A stretch of 64,000 nucleotides of DNA from Tieghemiomyces parasiticus (GCA_027575765.1 JANBPT010000043.1:30992-94991), one strand, 5' to 3'; counted from the first letter of the stretch, positions 10,694 through 23,056 are shown. Translations and numbers: made by a program. The notes: generated by a model not told the origin, from the letters alone.

Positions 10694-12832
10694 TTAAAAG
10701 TCCAAGAAGAGTGACCGGTACGGGTCGACGTCGGACTGCAAGTGGGTCTCCCGCGGGGGTTCCGGGTAGCGGTCAAAGTTACTCGTGTCGCCAACATGTT
10801 TATACGGCGGTACGATCGGAGCGTCGGTGGTGCGGGCCATGAGGGCCTCCCAATCGACGGCCTGGAACCACGGATGCTGCTTGATATCGAGGGCCCCGTT
10901 TCGCAGGTTCCCCAGCCGTTTAGTCCGGTCGGCCGTGAGCAGCTGGCGAATCAGGTCTTTGGCAGAGGCGTCAAAGTGGCTCGGGAATGTGATGCGGCCC
11001 GCTAAAATCTTCTCGTAGATACCGAACGGGTTGTCGTCAAAGAAGGGCGGGTACCCGGCCAGCATCTCGTAAATGAGAATGCCCAGTGCCCACCAGTCCA
11101 CCGCCTTGCCATGGCCCTTGGACTGGATGATCTCGGGAGCCAGGTATTCAGGCGTGCCACAGAGCGTCCAAGTCCGGTCTGCAACTTTTTTGGCGAACCC
11201 AAAATCGGTAATCTTGATGTGGCCGCGTCGGTCGAGCAGCAGGTTTTCGGGCTTGAGATCGCGATAGATAATGTCCTTGGTGTGTAGATACTCGATGGCC
11301 AACAGGATCTCGGCCGCGTAGAACCGCGTCACATCGTTGGGAAACCGGCCGGCCTTGCGCAGGTGGGTAAAGAGTTCGCCGCCCATCACGTACTCCTGCA
11401 GCATATAGAGACTGACTTGGTCCTGGAACGTGTCGTGGAGGTGCACAATGAAGGGGAAGCGCACCTGGTTGAGGATTTCGCGCTCCGAGTTGATGTGCTC
11501 AACTTGCTTGAGTTTTACCACATCGATCTTGCGTAGTACCTTCATGGCAAAGTACTCTGACGTGTGATGTTTGCGGCACAGGTACACCCGGCCGAATGTA
11601 CCAGTTCCCAGGGTGACCTGGAGCTCGTAGTCGCCCAGCGTAGTCCGGGGTGCCGAGGGGATTGGGGTGGTAGCAGAGCCATGGTCGGTGGACGGTCGCG
11701 GGGCCACCGCCGTCGTCACTGGCGTAGTGGTCGGGGCCATGACCGAGGAGGACTTACTGGCTAAGTTTCCACTCTCGTAGACGTGACCCGCAGGTCGGGC
11801 GACGGAGACGGGCGAGGCCGGTGACATAGGACGCGGCGAGAGGTCGGAAAGTAAGGATGAGCCCACCGAGGAGGAGGCGTTCGACGAGGCAGACAGTCGG
11901 GTACCCTGCGAAGGCTCAGGCCGGTAGGGTAGAGTGCCAGCGTCAAATTCAACACCGGCGGGAGGCGGCGGGTGGGCGCTTTCACTGTGGCCTCCAACCG
12001 AGTAGGCGAGAAGGCGGGCCTGGTCAGCGTAGGTAGGGGTAAGGAACGTGCCCAGGGAGGAGTGCGGGTGGACCGGGGAGCTTGTTTGGACCGAATACGA
12101 AGTGAGACTGGTCTGGGACACGGCCGGGGTCGGTGGGGAGACGACGAAACTCAGCGAGTCGAGGGCCCGCGAGACTTGAAACGATGGCGATGTCGGAGTG
12201 CGCGGAAGGCGCTGGCCAACGGAGGGGGGACCGGTCGGCGGGGCCGGGTGGTAGGGATCCGTGGTCGGGTAGGATGGGTTGCCGTGGTGGTAAGGATGGT
12301 AAATGGAGGAAGTGGTGTATGGCAGCGGGTTCGGGTCAGACTGGCAGACGGGGCGTTCGCTAGCGCGGTACTTTGCGGGCGGGGTAGCCTCGTACTCTTC
12401 AGCGGCAGACCCGGGCTGAACACAGGAGAGGGAACGTTTCCGAGCGTTGGAGGGCGCCGGGGACGAATCTGTGGTGGTGGCGGCAGGGGGAGTCGGGTCG
12501 TGCGGGACACCGAGCGAGCAGTTGACCAAGGACGACACCGAGGATGTGGGATGGTCGGAGTAGGAGCGCGACGAATCCGGGGGCTGTGACGCGTAGGGGC
12601 TGGCCGAAGTTGTCGGCGGGGCCGGATGGGAAGCCGGCGGCGGGGCCGTAGGTGCCACGCGGTAGTCCAGGAGGTCTGGGTCGGCCGAAAGCTGGGTCGG
12701 ATGTGGAGGGATAGGTGGACCGCCGGAAGCACTATGGCTATTACTGGATGGGCGGCCGTCGTCAGCGAGGGCGGAGGCGATGAGTTCGTTAGAGAGGTAA
12801 CCGGGCCGGCTGGAATCGTATAATGAGGTCAT
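10694..12832 (-). CDS. cAMP-dependent protein kinase catalytic subunit (AGC kinase)
   Basis: Serine/threonine kinase of the PKA type, 712 residues in one exon. Residues 1-400 are low-complexity, rich in Ser, Pro, Thr and Ala, and predicted disordered. The kinase domain starts at 402 with the glycine loop GTGTFG. The ATP-binding Lys is 431 (AMK), the catalytic loop is YRDLKPEN (Asp525), the metal-binding DFG Asp is 543, and the activation loop [14 protein letters not shown] carries the PDK1-type Thr556. The C-terminal tail ends in FLDF-COOH, a hydrophobic motif terminating at the last Phe exactly as in PKA, which separates it from PKC, AKT and S6K types with longer tails. In fungi this enzyme transmits cAMP signals to growth, nutrient sensing and development. 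The two GPCR-like genes in the window could in principle act upstream, but that is speculation. The upstream minus-strand DNA is pyrimidine-rich. Confidence 0.95.
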   Translation of the reverse strand: MTSLYDSSRPGYLSNELIASALADDGRPSSNSHSASGGPPIPPHPTQLSADPDLLDYRVAPTAPPPASHPAPPTTSASPYASQPPDSSRSYSDHPTSSVSSLVNCSLGVPHDPTPPAATTTDSSPAPSNARKRSLSCVQPGSAAEEYEATPPAKYRASERPVCQSDPNPLPYTTSSIYHPYHHGNPSYPTTDPYHPAPPTGPPSVGQRLPRTPTSPSFQVSRALDSLSFVVSPPTPAVSQTSLTSYSVQTSSPVHPHSSLGTFLTPTYADQARLLAYSVGGHSESAHPPPPAGVEFDAGTLPYRPEPSQGTRLSASSNASSSVGSSLLSDLSPRPMSPASPVSVARPAGHVYESGNLASKSSSVMAPTTTPVTTAVAPRPSTDHGSATTPIPSAPRTTLGDYELQVTLGTGTFGRVYLCRKHHTSEYFAMKVLRKIDVVKLKQVEHINSEREILNQVRFPFIVHLHDTFQDQVSLYMLQEYVMGGELFTHLRKAGRFPNDVTRFYAAEILLAIEYLHTKDIIYRDLKPENLLLDRRGHIKITDFGFAKKVADRTWTLCGTPEYLAPEIIQSKGHGKAVDWWALGILIYEMLAGYPPFFDDNPFGIYEKILAGRITFPSHFDASAKDLIRQLLTADRTKRLGNLRNGALDIKQHPWFQAVDWEALMARTTDAPIVPPYKHVGDTSNFDRYPEPPRETHLQSDVDPYRSLFLDF

Positions 12833-15800
12833 ATTAGCGAGGAACCAAGTCGAACGAGACGAGTAAGTGGACGGGTGGAGGGGGGGGGTGGTTAAAAGAA
12901 GGGGCCGCCGCTGGGTAGGACAGAGCAGGCCGCTGATAAGTACTCCGCAGGCCGAGAAAAAAAAAACCGGAGTGAGGTATCAAGATAGGTACTGAGGTGG
13001 CGAGAGTGGCGGAGCAGCCGGCGAGACAATGTGGAAACGCTGTAAGGACAAGCCTGCCCGCAAGAACCGTGCGTGACCCTGGGGTTGTGGCGACGGTCCC
13101 GAAGGGGAAGAAAAGGTCGGGGCGGCAATCGAGTGGATGGACGGAGTGAACTAGGCGTGTGGCACGGGTGAGGTTGGCGGGGGCGGGGAGGGTGGAGTTA
13201 TACGGCCAACCTCGAGCCGAGGGGGAGGGCCGCTGGAACGTTGAGTGATAGGCGGGTGGGAGGGGGCAGTTCGCAGTGCAACGGAACGGCCAACGTATAG
13301 AGGGGCAGTAGAGCACCTGGCTGTGGAGAGATCGGTGGAGGCTCTGATATGCAAGCGAGAGGCTCAGGGGACGAGGGAGGCAAGCAAAATAGCCTACAGA
13401 GCGGGGCGGGCACTGTGACCGGGGGGGAGGGGTGGATGTGTGTGCCAGGGAGGGGGAGGGTGAGAATAGCAAGGTGGCGGGACTGTGCGTAAATAATCAA
13501 GCACATAAATGTGACAGGGGTCGGGTGGGAGGGGCTGGCGTCGGTGGACGTCGTCGGGACTAACAGGACTACTCTCGACCCGCCGGGCGGCTCGTAACGA
13601 TCGAAATATTATATAAAACAGGAAGGGGAGGGAGCAGCACGTCTAGTGTGAATGAAAACAAGCGACAGCGCATAAATAGTAGGGAACCGGTTCGCTCCGA
13701 TTAAGTTGTAAAGGGAGGAAGGACAGCCGGAGACGGCATCAGCCAATCGACGCCGGGAATGTTTGCGCTCAAAATGATAGCGAATACCCTGTCACAGTGG
13801 CTTGGGGGTGAAGTGCTGGGTGACGGAGGCGGCCGTGAGGAACCTAGGCCGCCCCAAGGTGGTGAGGATAAAGCTGCGCGGAAGAGTGACGGGAGAGGGG
13901 CGAGGTTGTGATGGGAAGCAGGATGGGTCTAGCGAACAAGGAACGCGGGGGAAGTTTGCGAACCCGACGCACCAGGGAGATCGCGAGAACAGGGAGGAGC
14001 CTGGCCGGTCGATCTATATTGGGGTGTTCGCAGTCTCTCACGGACGACTTGGTCACAAGGGGTATCCGACTGCCATAATACCAGCCCCCCAATAAAAAAC
14101 AAAAAATATCGGCAGGCGAATGGGATGTGAAAAGCTAGTGGTAGAGGGGCGACCAACTTATCAGGTCAACGGTGGTAGAGGGGTCCGAGGGAAGGTGTGA
14201 TCGGGAGGTTGTATCAAGTGGGCCTTGGGGGTACTATAGGATGGAAAGTCTCAGAAGGCGTGCATTACGTTGTGGTGAGAGCTAGTCTGCGCTATAGGGT
14301 AGGTCTGGGTAAGTTTAGCGCGGGCGGCAGTGGTGTGATGGATGAGAGTTGTCAAATTATGCAGTAAGGGGCCAAGTCATCGGCGCGTCCGACTTGAGGT
14401 AGGGAAGGGAGCAGAGGGCTTGCTAGCACGGGTAAGAGCGGATGCAAGCGTATAGAAAGCTGAGAACATAAGAGACCAAGGACCGTCCAGTGGAGGACGC
14501 AGAACCACCGTGGGCCCTGGATATTGTACACGGTGTCCGTCTGTGTTATTGGGGGGTAGAGGGCCTCTGCTAGTTTAGCCTTATGGGGGGGCCAGTGTAA
14601 ATGGAAGGTTAGCGCAGGTGGGTCGGATTGGTGTTTGATTATTATTTTCTGAAATGGCGGCATAGGGGTGTTTTAACTGAGAAGGTTCGAATTAACCCTC
14701 CAGTAAGCTATGTTGCGACCGGGCTTTATAAGAAGTTATGTATGCTCCATGGTTATATCCCTTATAAGCAATAACCAGGTCTAGCGCTCCTAAACAATCT
14801 CACTCTTACCGTTCCGTGTAGGTTCAATTCCAAGGGATAGCAGGTGACCACCTGGTATAGTTTGCGACACAGATAACCCACTAATGATGATTTTGCAAGT
14901 GGAAGGATAGCCATTTAAAACGAGCCTTTCCCCTGCCCGATTAGTACGTTTGGATCGAAGAGGGATGGCCTTAATGCGAATTAGTCGATTAAGGAGACGG
15001 AGAGGGAGGGAGGAAGGGGAGGGTAGTGATCTACCAATACCCCCACCTTCCCATCCTCCTCGGACGGTGGCTCTACACTAACCCAAGGCGTCCGGGGCCT
15101 CGCAGGCTCAGCTCACATGTTGATCGCAAACAGAGACGAATGGCTAGGATGAAGAGGTAAGATGAGAAAGATCAGGTTACTCTTACAGACCGAAAGTCTG
15201 CCCTTGTCGGTACTTTACCAAATGAGGCGTACGGTGAAGGAAGTCAGGAATGTACGCGCTCCGTTGACTAGGTAACATGTCCCCCTAGCTCCAACTCTCA
15301 GGCGGCTCGGACGCACAGCGCCACGGGAGTCCCAGTCACTCGCCCACCACGTTACTGATTGTGTCCGCCACCAAGCAGGGCCACAAATTAAAGATGGGGC
15401 TGGACTTACATCGTAGTGGACACGGTGTCAACTTTGCAACGGATGTTTTATCAGCTGCTGACTGCGTGTAGAAGGTACGGAAGACAATGTAGGGTGCCAA
15501 GGGGCTCAAGGCATGTGGCCCCGCACGCGGAAGGCTGCCGACGGTCACAACTTGGGAGGAGGGCAGTGGGACAGGGAGGATATGCGTAGTGCATTAATAT
15601 CAGGGTTGACTGGGTGTCGTACAGAAGCCACAGCCGCACGTCTCTGTACTAAATTAGTCAGGGAATGAACCAGACGTAGGCAGGGGATGGGTCTAATAAG
15701 GACAGCCTGGAGCAAGGTTAGGGGAATATGACCAACAGAAGATGGCCGTTGGTCGGGTGGCTAACGGTGGTGAGAGGACGAAGGGAGGTGGAGGATGTTC

Positions 15801-18485
15801 GCCATAGTTGGTTTTAAGACGGGCCCTTCTTTGCAAGCCGACACCAAAAACTAGGCTGGGGTGGGCAAGCGGCAGTGGTTCTAGAAAAGAAGATACTGAG
15901 ACACAGAAGTGGATTCAGGGATGTGTTGTTCGCCCATATGCTGTATGCCTAATAGTTCCCACCAGAGCGATTTTCACGGACAGCGGCAGAGCGGTCAGAT
16001 TCTTTGCGCATATATTCGCCGCAAAATGACAGGCAATTGTGGTTATATATACAGAGAGAGAGAGACAAGGTGGATTTCCACGGCAAAGTGGGAACCTCCG
16101 AAACAACCCATCCTTCACTTTCACCGCCCACCCATCTGACAACAGGACCTCCAGCGTGCCATACGTGCTTCAACGCACCGGATGACCACGCTTCCGAGTA
16201 GATGAACTTCAAGCCCGACGATTGACAAGGCAGGTCAGTTGTGAAGCCAGGCTGAGTGGATGCCCTCGGCTGCGCCCGCAGGGGACGTGTAGCATGACAG
16301 TTGTTCCTTAAATGACAAGGTAGCGTTCCTCGTACTTGGTTGCTTAGCAGAGCTGGGCAATGTGAAGATAATTGTCGATCTTTTGTGCATGTTAGCGACA
16401 CGCAGACTATCAGGCAGTAGCGCTGCTGAGGCCACCTTGGACCGCGGCCGGCCTAGAGTCGGGCCCTGACCGTCATTGGTTGGCCAGCAGTAGCGGAAGG
16501 TAAAATTTGATGGAACGGCCATGGTGGTGTAGGCAAAACTTTCCGCTGTCACTATTTTTGTATGGCACTCATGGCCATGAACGTCGTTTCTTAACGTGCT
16601 ACGCGTGGAGGTCAGTTAAGCCTATTGGCCAGAATGGCTTTGATTATTACTAAAAATAATGTATGAAAGTTCCAGCATACAGCTAAATTTCTCACTGAAA
16701 ACGGGACGTTGTGCTATATCCTATGTATGATCCCCATCAAAAAAATCGTGTGAGATGATTCGATTAAACCCAACTACCATCAGGAATAGTGGTGAGCAGC
16801 ATATATTTAATTTATCGCCTCTCGACTGCGAACGTATATTAATAAAAGGGGTTGAGTTAGGACGATTTGTAGTTAATCTTCCCGGCTACTTGCTAACCTT
16901 AATGTCACGGTGCCACGTGTCTTTCCTAACCTATGCCACAAAAGTGGCCTCGCTCTGGCATATTATACATCAAGCTGCGCTACATGGTTGACCAGCACGT
17001 TATCTCCATCCAGGGGCTTACGTTAATTATAGAGGTCTTGTACAGCGACAGCGCATCCCGCGCGGCTCGTCTTTGGGTACATTTACTATGTTTGAAAACG
17101 ACCTCCATCTACTCCGTCATGTAGTGATCATAGTAATAATAGTCGCAAGGATGTGATTCGGCGGGTCTGAGCCTGGCCGTAGGTGAACTATATCCTCAAA
17201 GTGAAACATGCTGCCCATGTGTCTGGAAACGTCTTAGCTATGCAAAACTCGAATTGGTAGGCTGGTCGCATTGTTTAAGTTGGTTGAGGTACTCGCCGAA
17301 TAGCGGTACCCCCGGTGCAACTGCATAAATGATATCCTTTCTGGAGAGATCGAAGACGACCGAGCTTTGAACTATTGTAAGTGACGCCCGTGTCGATTGG
17401 CCTGTGCGCCGATTTGGCAGCGCACAGCGACTCGCAAAGGACCACGTCGTCCATAGCCAGGATGTGGATGTATCTCAGTCAATGGTAATTAGGTCGCAGG
17501 CCTCTCTCCAGGCGTTGTCCACTCCTTTGGCGTGAAAACTGACCCTTGCTGGGTAATTAATCGGATTCAAACAAAAATTCTCCGCAACTAGTAAATGTAC
17601 TACCAATGTGATATCAAGTGACGGAATACCTTGTGGGGAACCTGGCCTTGAAATTGATGTCGGAGATGAATTCGGTGAGCAATCGTCAAGGCTGGGGCCG
17701 GAGTGCACCCACCTCAGCACCCGTAGGTGAGGATGACTAATTGTTTCCCCCGGGCGCACTGTATACGGTGGGCAGAAACGGATCTGGGATAGGTTCACTA
17801 CCACGGGGCGCGTGAAACTTTGATCTCCAGAGAGCTAGGCCGAAATGAGGCGGTGAATTCTTAGCCTTATAGCTGTACAAGGCCAGAATTTAGTCTTACC
17901 GAAGGGGGCCGACACAACTTCTGCCCATAAGTAGAATTTGGTAAAGTGATGTGGAGGGGGGGGGGTCTGGAACCGGGTCGATCCCTACCATTTCCAACTC
18001 CTTGGTCTAAAATGGACATATGGCGGACGAATTGCCCTTATTCTCTCCCTTCCATTCCCCCGACAACAGTTTTAATCTGTTAACCACCGATGATCGCCAT
18101 AGCATTCCGTAGTTTTAGTGTGGTCCTTACTCATAGCTGTCCTCGCGCTTAATTTCAGTACATGACTGATCCTAGCATGTAAGCGTTTGCCCGCCTCCTC
18201 CTATATGGTAGCAAAGCCTGGTACTTGATTTCCCTAGTCGCACCGGGCGGACTTTCGGCCAAGCGAGATCCGTGTTCAGCGTTCCTTCATGGATTATTTG
18301 TTAAATACTATCTACCTTTCCTTCTGTATTCGCTGTACTTTTACGTTTCTTACTTTTTTTTTCGTGCTAATGAGACTTGCCCACAGTTCATCATTTAAGC
18401 CACCCCTAATTCATACCGCTCACCCCTTTGAACAGCGTTAGAGACTCCAACCCGCATATACCTACTGTTTGTCAGGAGCTGTACC
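12833..18485. other. 5.6 kb gene-poor region
   Basis: The first 700 bp are a C/T-rich (minus strand) stretch upstream of the kinase, probably promoter and 5' leader; the 212-codon frame there is low-complexity and does not look like protein. From 13.6 to 18.4 kb I find no frame with domain signals and no clear splice-linked exons. Short purine microsatellites (16.05 kb) and G runs (12880-12888, 17956-17965) are present. A lineage-specific, many-exon or noncoding gene cannot be excluded. Confidence 0.4.
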
Positions 18486-19391
18486 ATGTTGTCTACCATG
18501 TCGCCCGTGGTGTACACGATGAGCCTGGACGCCCTGAGTATCCGGGATATGTCCCAAACCTTTACCAGTTTGTTCACCCTTATCATGTTCTTCGGCTTGT
18601 TCCGAGCAACCCGTACGTTATCACGTAGCCGGCGGGTTATCCATATCCAAAGTTTCCTAATGAATCTTCTCATCGCCCTCCTGTCCATTCCGCTCAACCT
18701 CTGGCCGGTTATGGTCCCGCACTGTTTTATCTACTCCATCCTCTTCTACATCATCTACCTCCTCTCTATCGCCTTCCTGGGACTCATCGTCATCACCAAG
18801 GTCTACTACGCCAGTGGATTCTCCCGGGCCTCGCTCGGGGCTCTGCTGCTTATGCTGGGCGTGGCCCTCGCCGTTCACGTTGTGTGCGTTGTGCGGATTG
18901 GCGTCGTGTATAACCCTGTCGCTGTGCGATGCGATATCACGTTTGAACAATCGTCTTTCATCGCATCATTGGCCCTTGATATCGTGTTCAATTTTGCCGC
19001 CTTGTGGTTTTTTCTATTGCCGCTCTACCGCGCGTTCCTGCGGCTGCGGACAAAGAGTTTCATGATACTGATCCGCGACGGCATGCTCTTTTGGATCAGC
19101 GTCACCATCTTCCGCGCTGCCATCTCGATAGCAATGCTATCTCCAGCGGTCAATGACTACAACACCATAATAATTGTCATATCGAGTAAGTAATTCCCGC
19201 GCAAGGAGAACCGGCTGACTTGGTCTCGTCGAGTGCCAAGTAATCCATTGGACCGTGCAGCTCCTTAGAACGTGCTCACTAACACAATCTCCATCGTATT
19301 TTCCCCACCCCACCCTTTTTTGTACGTAGTTATCGTACCAAATACTGTCATTACCATGCAGCTGGCTAAAACCAATCTGGATTACAATTAG
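18486..19391 (+). CDS. small seven-helix membrane protein, GPCR-like (two exons)
   Basis: Predicted integral membrane protein of 253 residues. Exon 1 is 18486-19185. A consensus donor GTAAGT begins at 19186, a CTAAC branch-like site lies near 19277, and an acceptor TAG ends at 19329. Exon 2, 19330-19391, stays in frame for 20 codons and ends VITMQLAKTNLDYN. Without splicing the frame stops two codons after the donor. About seven hydrophobic segments lie at roughly 25-40, 52-72, 78-103, 116-136, 158-180, 200-224 and 227-240, with a short outside N-terminus and little cytoplasmic tail. The layout suits a degenerate rhodopsin-like receptor of zygomycete fungi, but I recognise no diagnostic motif such as DRY or NPxxY. 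It could be another polytopic family. No homologous order connects it to its neighbours. Confidence 0.65.
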
Positions 19392-19918
19392 CTTAAGACC
19401 GTAATGCACACCATCTTTCTCGAATCTTGATAGTAACCTTCGTGAATGTGGACTCGCATGGTATACAATAGGGAGTCGGATGAGTCGCCCGCGTTGCAGA
19501 CACAGTGGCCAGCAAGGCATCTGCAATCATATGTGAGAATAGCCAGCCCTGTCAGCGTGGGTTAGGCCTTGCAGTCGGTAGTTTTGGCAGTGCTGTGCAT
19601 AGAGTTTCGTCCATGCGATATGTAGATCACGATTTTCTCGATATCCCAGCAGCTAACTAGTGAATGAGGTTGCAGGACTCCGATTTTAAATTATTGCATG
19701 GTGACTTTCCAAACTCCAATCATCAGACCATTACAGAGTAATAGACTATGGGAAACGTTAGATTTATAAAGCTAGCCTCTAATCCTCTGGTGAACCGATG
19801 AAGGCAATAAAGTTAATACATGGATTGCTCAGTATAGAATGACATGCAGATATAAGGTGATCAAAGCAATTGGTTTCTATTGGCGTATTTGACTATGGGA
19901 CACCTTTTAACGAATAGA
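19392..19918. other. spacer entering the repeat island
   Basis: No gene is seen. Base composition shifts to AT-richer sequence from about 19.6 kb onward, marking the left edge of the repeat-rich island that runs to the tRNA-Glu at 28.7 kb. Confidence 0.4.
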
Positions 19919-19958
19919 CACTATGGTGCCTAGAAATGGGGAGCTGGCACCAACTGGA
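19919..19958 (+). repeat. inverted repeat arm, left
   Basis: These 40 bases match the reverse complement of 20469-20508 at 38 of 40 positions by eye. Weaker similarity seems to extend outward on both sides. The arms enclose 510 bp without a coding frame. This could be a foldback/MITE-like element or two opposed copies of a dispersed repeat. Confidence 0.6.
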
Positions 19959-20468
19959 TAAGTAGACAGACGGTGAGGGTATATTGGAGAGGCGAGGAGT
20001 GCTATGGACTATCCAGCAAGTACAAGTAGTGACAAAACGGAACAGTAATCATGAGGGAGGGCTGGGACCCAAGTTGACACAGTCTACCAGACAATTGCCA
20101 TATTATGGGTGCGGTGTCTAAAAACTATACTAGGCAAATGCATGCCTGCACCACCCAAAAAATATCCTTCACCAGCACTCCACCCTTCAACGAGCTGGCC
20201 GGTTTGCATGACTCTTCCATGCATCTCCTCACGAACTCATAGTACTAACCCATGAATCCAGGAAACTCTCGGCCTCCCAGAACCACTTCCGTAACTACAA
20301 ACACTTGCAGCCCAACATTACTCTACGAACGACCAAGTTTCCCTCCAGGAACTTGGCCTCCTTTTTTGTCATCTACTTCCTTGTATTTCTCAACGGAGCA
20401 TAGCACTTGCCACCTATGGGTGACCCGTACTTTCTTGCCTCAATAAACCCTCCCCGCCCGCCCATTTG

Positions 20469-20508
20469 TCCAGTTGGTGCCAGCCCCCCATTTCTGGGCA
20501 CCATAGTG
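20469..20508 (-). repeat. inverted repeat arm, right
   Basis: Partner of 19919-19958 in opposite orientation, two mismatches in 40 bases. No terminal CACTA, TIR or target duplication could be fixed with confidence. Confidence 0.6.
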
Positions 20509-20899
20509 GGTTGATGAAGTTAGTGTGTGTCTCCAGTGGCGGCTTAGAAATACTGCAGTTCAACGCACCAATTGCATGGTGGCTGGTGACCTGATTTAAG
20601 GGTGTCACAGGCTATAGCACTAGTGGACCATCAAGGCGTAAAAGCTAATGGAGGTAGGCAGAAGATAATAGAGAAGCATCGGCCAATCAGAGCGCATTAC
20701 TTAGTTTTTATGCAACATTTACAATATTGCTGCTCCATAATTGCTCAGTTTCAGCCACATAGAAATGATGTATTTATTGTTTATTTTTGATTTATTGGGC
20801 ACTTGGCCTGTTGGCCACTAAAGCACTTGGGGTACACTAGTGAGGAAAAGGCATGTATTAGATGAGGGTAGGCATCTAGGCCAAGGCTAGGGTCCCAAC

Positions 20900-21700
20900 C
20901 TTAGCATCTTGGTCTCTGGCTTTTGTAGTGAGTCGTGTTGATCTGGACCACAATGGGGACAGGACATCTGGGTATGACCTTTGTGTGGGGGCTGTTGTAG
21001 GTAGTGCAGGGTTTTAGACCCATGGGAGGATGGCAGCTAGTGGAAACCAGGTTGTCAGGTGCAGGGCAATCCAGAATGCCCTAGATTCTTTGTTGGAGAA
21101 TTCAACCCCTGGCTGGCAGGCATGGTTGATGTACAAAAGTATCTGTAGGAGGGGCTGCCAGAATAGGCATGGGCAGAAACGGGAAGAAGGGTGTGATCTA
21201 GATGGTTGGAGTCTGGTGGCACTGGGGGGGGGGAGGCACCAAAGGGCAGCAGGGACTAGTAGGCATCACTCAAAGTGTCCACAGGATGCTGTTACTGTGT
21301 TGCACACACAGAGGTGGGGCAAGCTGGGCATATGGTTGAGCCACCAGTGGAGGAGGCAACTCTTCTCTAAGCAGGTGTGTGGTAGGAGGAGTATGGGGTT
21401 GATACTAATGGTTGGTCAGCAGGTGCAGAGTAGTAATTTTGTACATCACAGGTTGTGGAGATGGGTCTGGTGGGGGGGGGTGGAGCAGAATGAGGAGGCC
21501 TGGAGGGTGTAGAGGTGGGAGGTGATGAGTCTTGCCACAAGCATGGGAAGCAGGTAGTTGGGCAGGAGGTCCACCATGCAGATGGTGTACCTGGCAGACA
21601 GGGTGCTGATGAAGATGGATATGTGTGACAGCCCTGTCAGGTGGTACAGTACTGGAGTGGCCATGTTGGGTGTCCCAGCAATGAGCATCCAGAGGCAGTA
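20900..21700 (-). mobile_element. decayed LINE-like (non-LTR retrotransposon) remnant, tentative
   Basis: Reading the minus strand gives a broken frame with several stops. Its pieces resemble the end of a LINE polyprotein: a Trp/Leu-rich stretch, then a Cys-x-Cys ... Cys-x-His ... Cys arrangement followed by a Leu/Trp segment, as in the C-terminal Cys/His region after reverse transcriptase. The longest intact piece is 80 codons at 21446-21688. No YxDD catalytic box is visible. The plus-strand frame 21030-21512 is taken as its shadow. Could be another decayed transposon type or chance. Confidence 0.3.
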
Positions 21701-21706
21701 GCCCCG

Positions 21707-21826
21707 GTGTGGTGATTGGGGACCACCAAATTAGATCATCCCAGGGTAAAGTCCAAGTCTACTATTTCAGAACCACAAATTCTGTGATAGTAGAATAGCC
21801 TTTTGGTATGGTATTAGACTTGGGCC
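21707..21826 (+). repeat. 120-bp dispersed repeat, copy A
   Basis: About 120 bases that recur in reverse complement at 27001-27120 with roughly 90 percent identity by eye. It contains no frame of interest. Both copies flank the cluster of LTRs, 5S and tRNA-Gly, one on each side. Confidence 0.75.
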
Positions 21827-21869
21827 TAATATCAGCAGATATTATAATGTTACCACACCTTTATCAGCA

Positions 21870-21925
21870 GTATAGGTGCAACCTATTACAACTCCTCAAA
21901 GGCCAAAGCTGTGCTTGGCTTCACA
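21870..21925 (-). repeat. short dispersed repeat ending in GGCTTCACA, copy A
   Basis: About 56 bases nearly repeated at 23867-23922. On the minus strand it begins TGTGAAGCC, the same first seven bases as the LTR-2 family described below, so it may be the 5' tip of a related but different LTR on the minus strand. Confidence 0.5.
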
Positions 21926-22268
21926 AATGTTGTGGTTAGCCACAGCTGACCACAATCTAGTTTTATCAGCACTGCCAGCCAGAGGACAGTAACCAAAGCC
22001 TCTGAGCACCTAGGCCAAGTGTATCAATAATCCTGGCTTCTTTTGGTCATTATAAGGAAAGTTAATTGTCTTTGTCATAACCAGACATCAATTTGACGTC
22101 CAATAGCTAGTATAAAATGGGTCCAAGTTGAACCCTATAAATAAATGAGAACATTTTACTGACCTTTTTTATTTCTATAAAATTGTGCCAATTTTCCTTT
22201 TTACTATTTTTTTCAAAACCCTACACATTAGGGGCTTCAGATGGGCAATGCACAACACCACAACAACA

Positions 22269-22693
22269 TGTGAAACATAGTGAGATTTAAAGCTGATTTG
22301 ATTGTAAATAGTACCCCAAGGCAAGGTTAATGACAACACTCCCCAAGCTCAGTAGTGCTGGAGCTTGGGCTATAAATAATAATTCTGAATCCCCAAGAGA
22401 TTGTGACCTGACTAGCTACTCCATAGTTTTCCATTTTGCCTATTGGCCCTCCAGGATATGAAACATAATAAACCAAAAAGTTGTAAGACAATAGGTTGCT
22501 AAGGTCATGGGATATTGGACCATCAGCTGATGGGAAATCTGCTGAGGTTGCATAATTGAAAAGTTATCCTTCCCAAGGCCTCAGTCCTTCACCCTGGCCT
22601 TTGTAGTTTATCTGGTTAAGTCATCTGGACTTTTCCAAATGTTCCACTACACTAGGAATCTTGAGGAGCCCAAAATACTATCTCAGCTCCACA
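22269..22693 (+). mobile_element. solo LTR-like element, family 2, copy a
   Basis: 425 bp starting TGTGAAAC and ending GCTCCACA, an imperfect terminal inverted repeat with TG...CA ends. It carries a TATAAATAAT box and an AATAAA-like site. It is clearly homologous along its length to 26030-26453 (shared block around AGCTTGGGCTATAAATAA and the GGGAAATCTGC block). No internal retrotransposon domain adjoins it. No flanking duplication is evident here. Confidence 0.6.
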
Positions 22694-22700
22694 AAAACAA

Positions 22701-23056
22701 TGTTGTGCACTGGACCTAAACTAGCACCTTCTTTTCAACCTCCAATTTCATTAACTACAGCTATCAGATTCAAATGCCCATTTGATTTTGCTGCCTTCTG
22801 AGTATGATCACGGCTACCACTCCATCAAAGGGACTGCCCCCTTTGTTTCTTTCTATTGTCAAACTCTTGTACACTTGTTTGTTTCCTTTCACCATTGCTC
22901 ACTCTCCTCACCAAGTATAAGTAGGGCTAACATGTCCCCTCAATAAACTGACAGATTACAACCGGACTTCCCTTTTATAATCATTTCTTTCCTTTATTAT
23001 CTATTGCCAATGACCAACAGCGTCATTATATAGTCATATTGACCCTGCTCACAACA
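22701..23056 (+). mobile_element. solo LTR-like element, family 1, copy a
   Basis: 356 bp with perfect terminal inverted repeats TGTTGTG ... CACAACA and the starting block TGTTGTGCACTGGACCTAAA, shared with the better preserved copy at 28345-28669. An AATAAA lies near 22942. It sits 7 bp after a family-2 LTR. Flanks do not show a clean target duplication (AACAA left, CCAAT right), so it is older or was inserted in a rearranged site. Confidence 0.6.

Noticed and set aside
11972..12732. 205-codon plus and 193-codon minus frames over the kinase N-terminus
   Set aside because: Low-complexity GC-rich coding DNA of the kinase keeps several frames open; composition is Arg/Gly or Arg/Pro rich as expected of shadows.
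12834..13472. 212-codon frame upstream of the kinase
   Set aside because: Pro/Ser/Leu-rich translation of a C/T-rich leader with no domain; more likely promoter and 5' leader.
14821..14855. GGTTCAATTCC followed by GGTGACCACCTGG, suggesting tRNA or 5S
   Set aside because: No cloverleaf, A box or 5S terminal helix around it; only short motif matches.
21030..21512. 160-codon plus-strand frame as a gene
   Set aside because: Gly/Arg/Trp composition without domain; more likely shadow of the minus-strand decayed LINE-like sequence.
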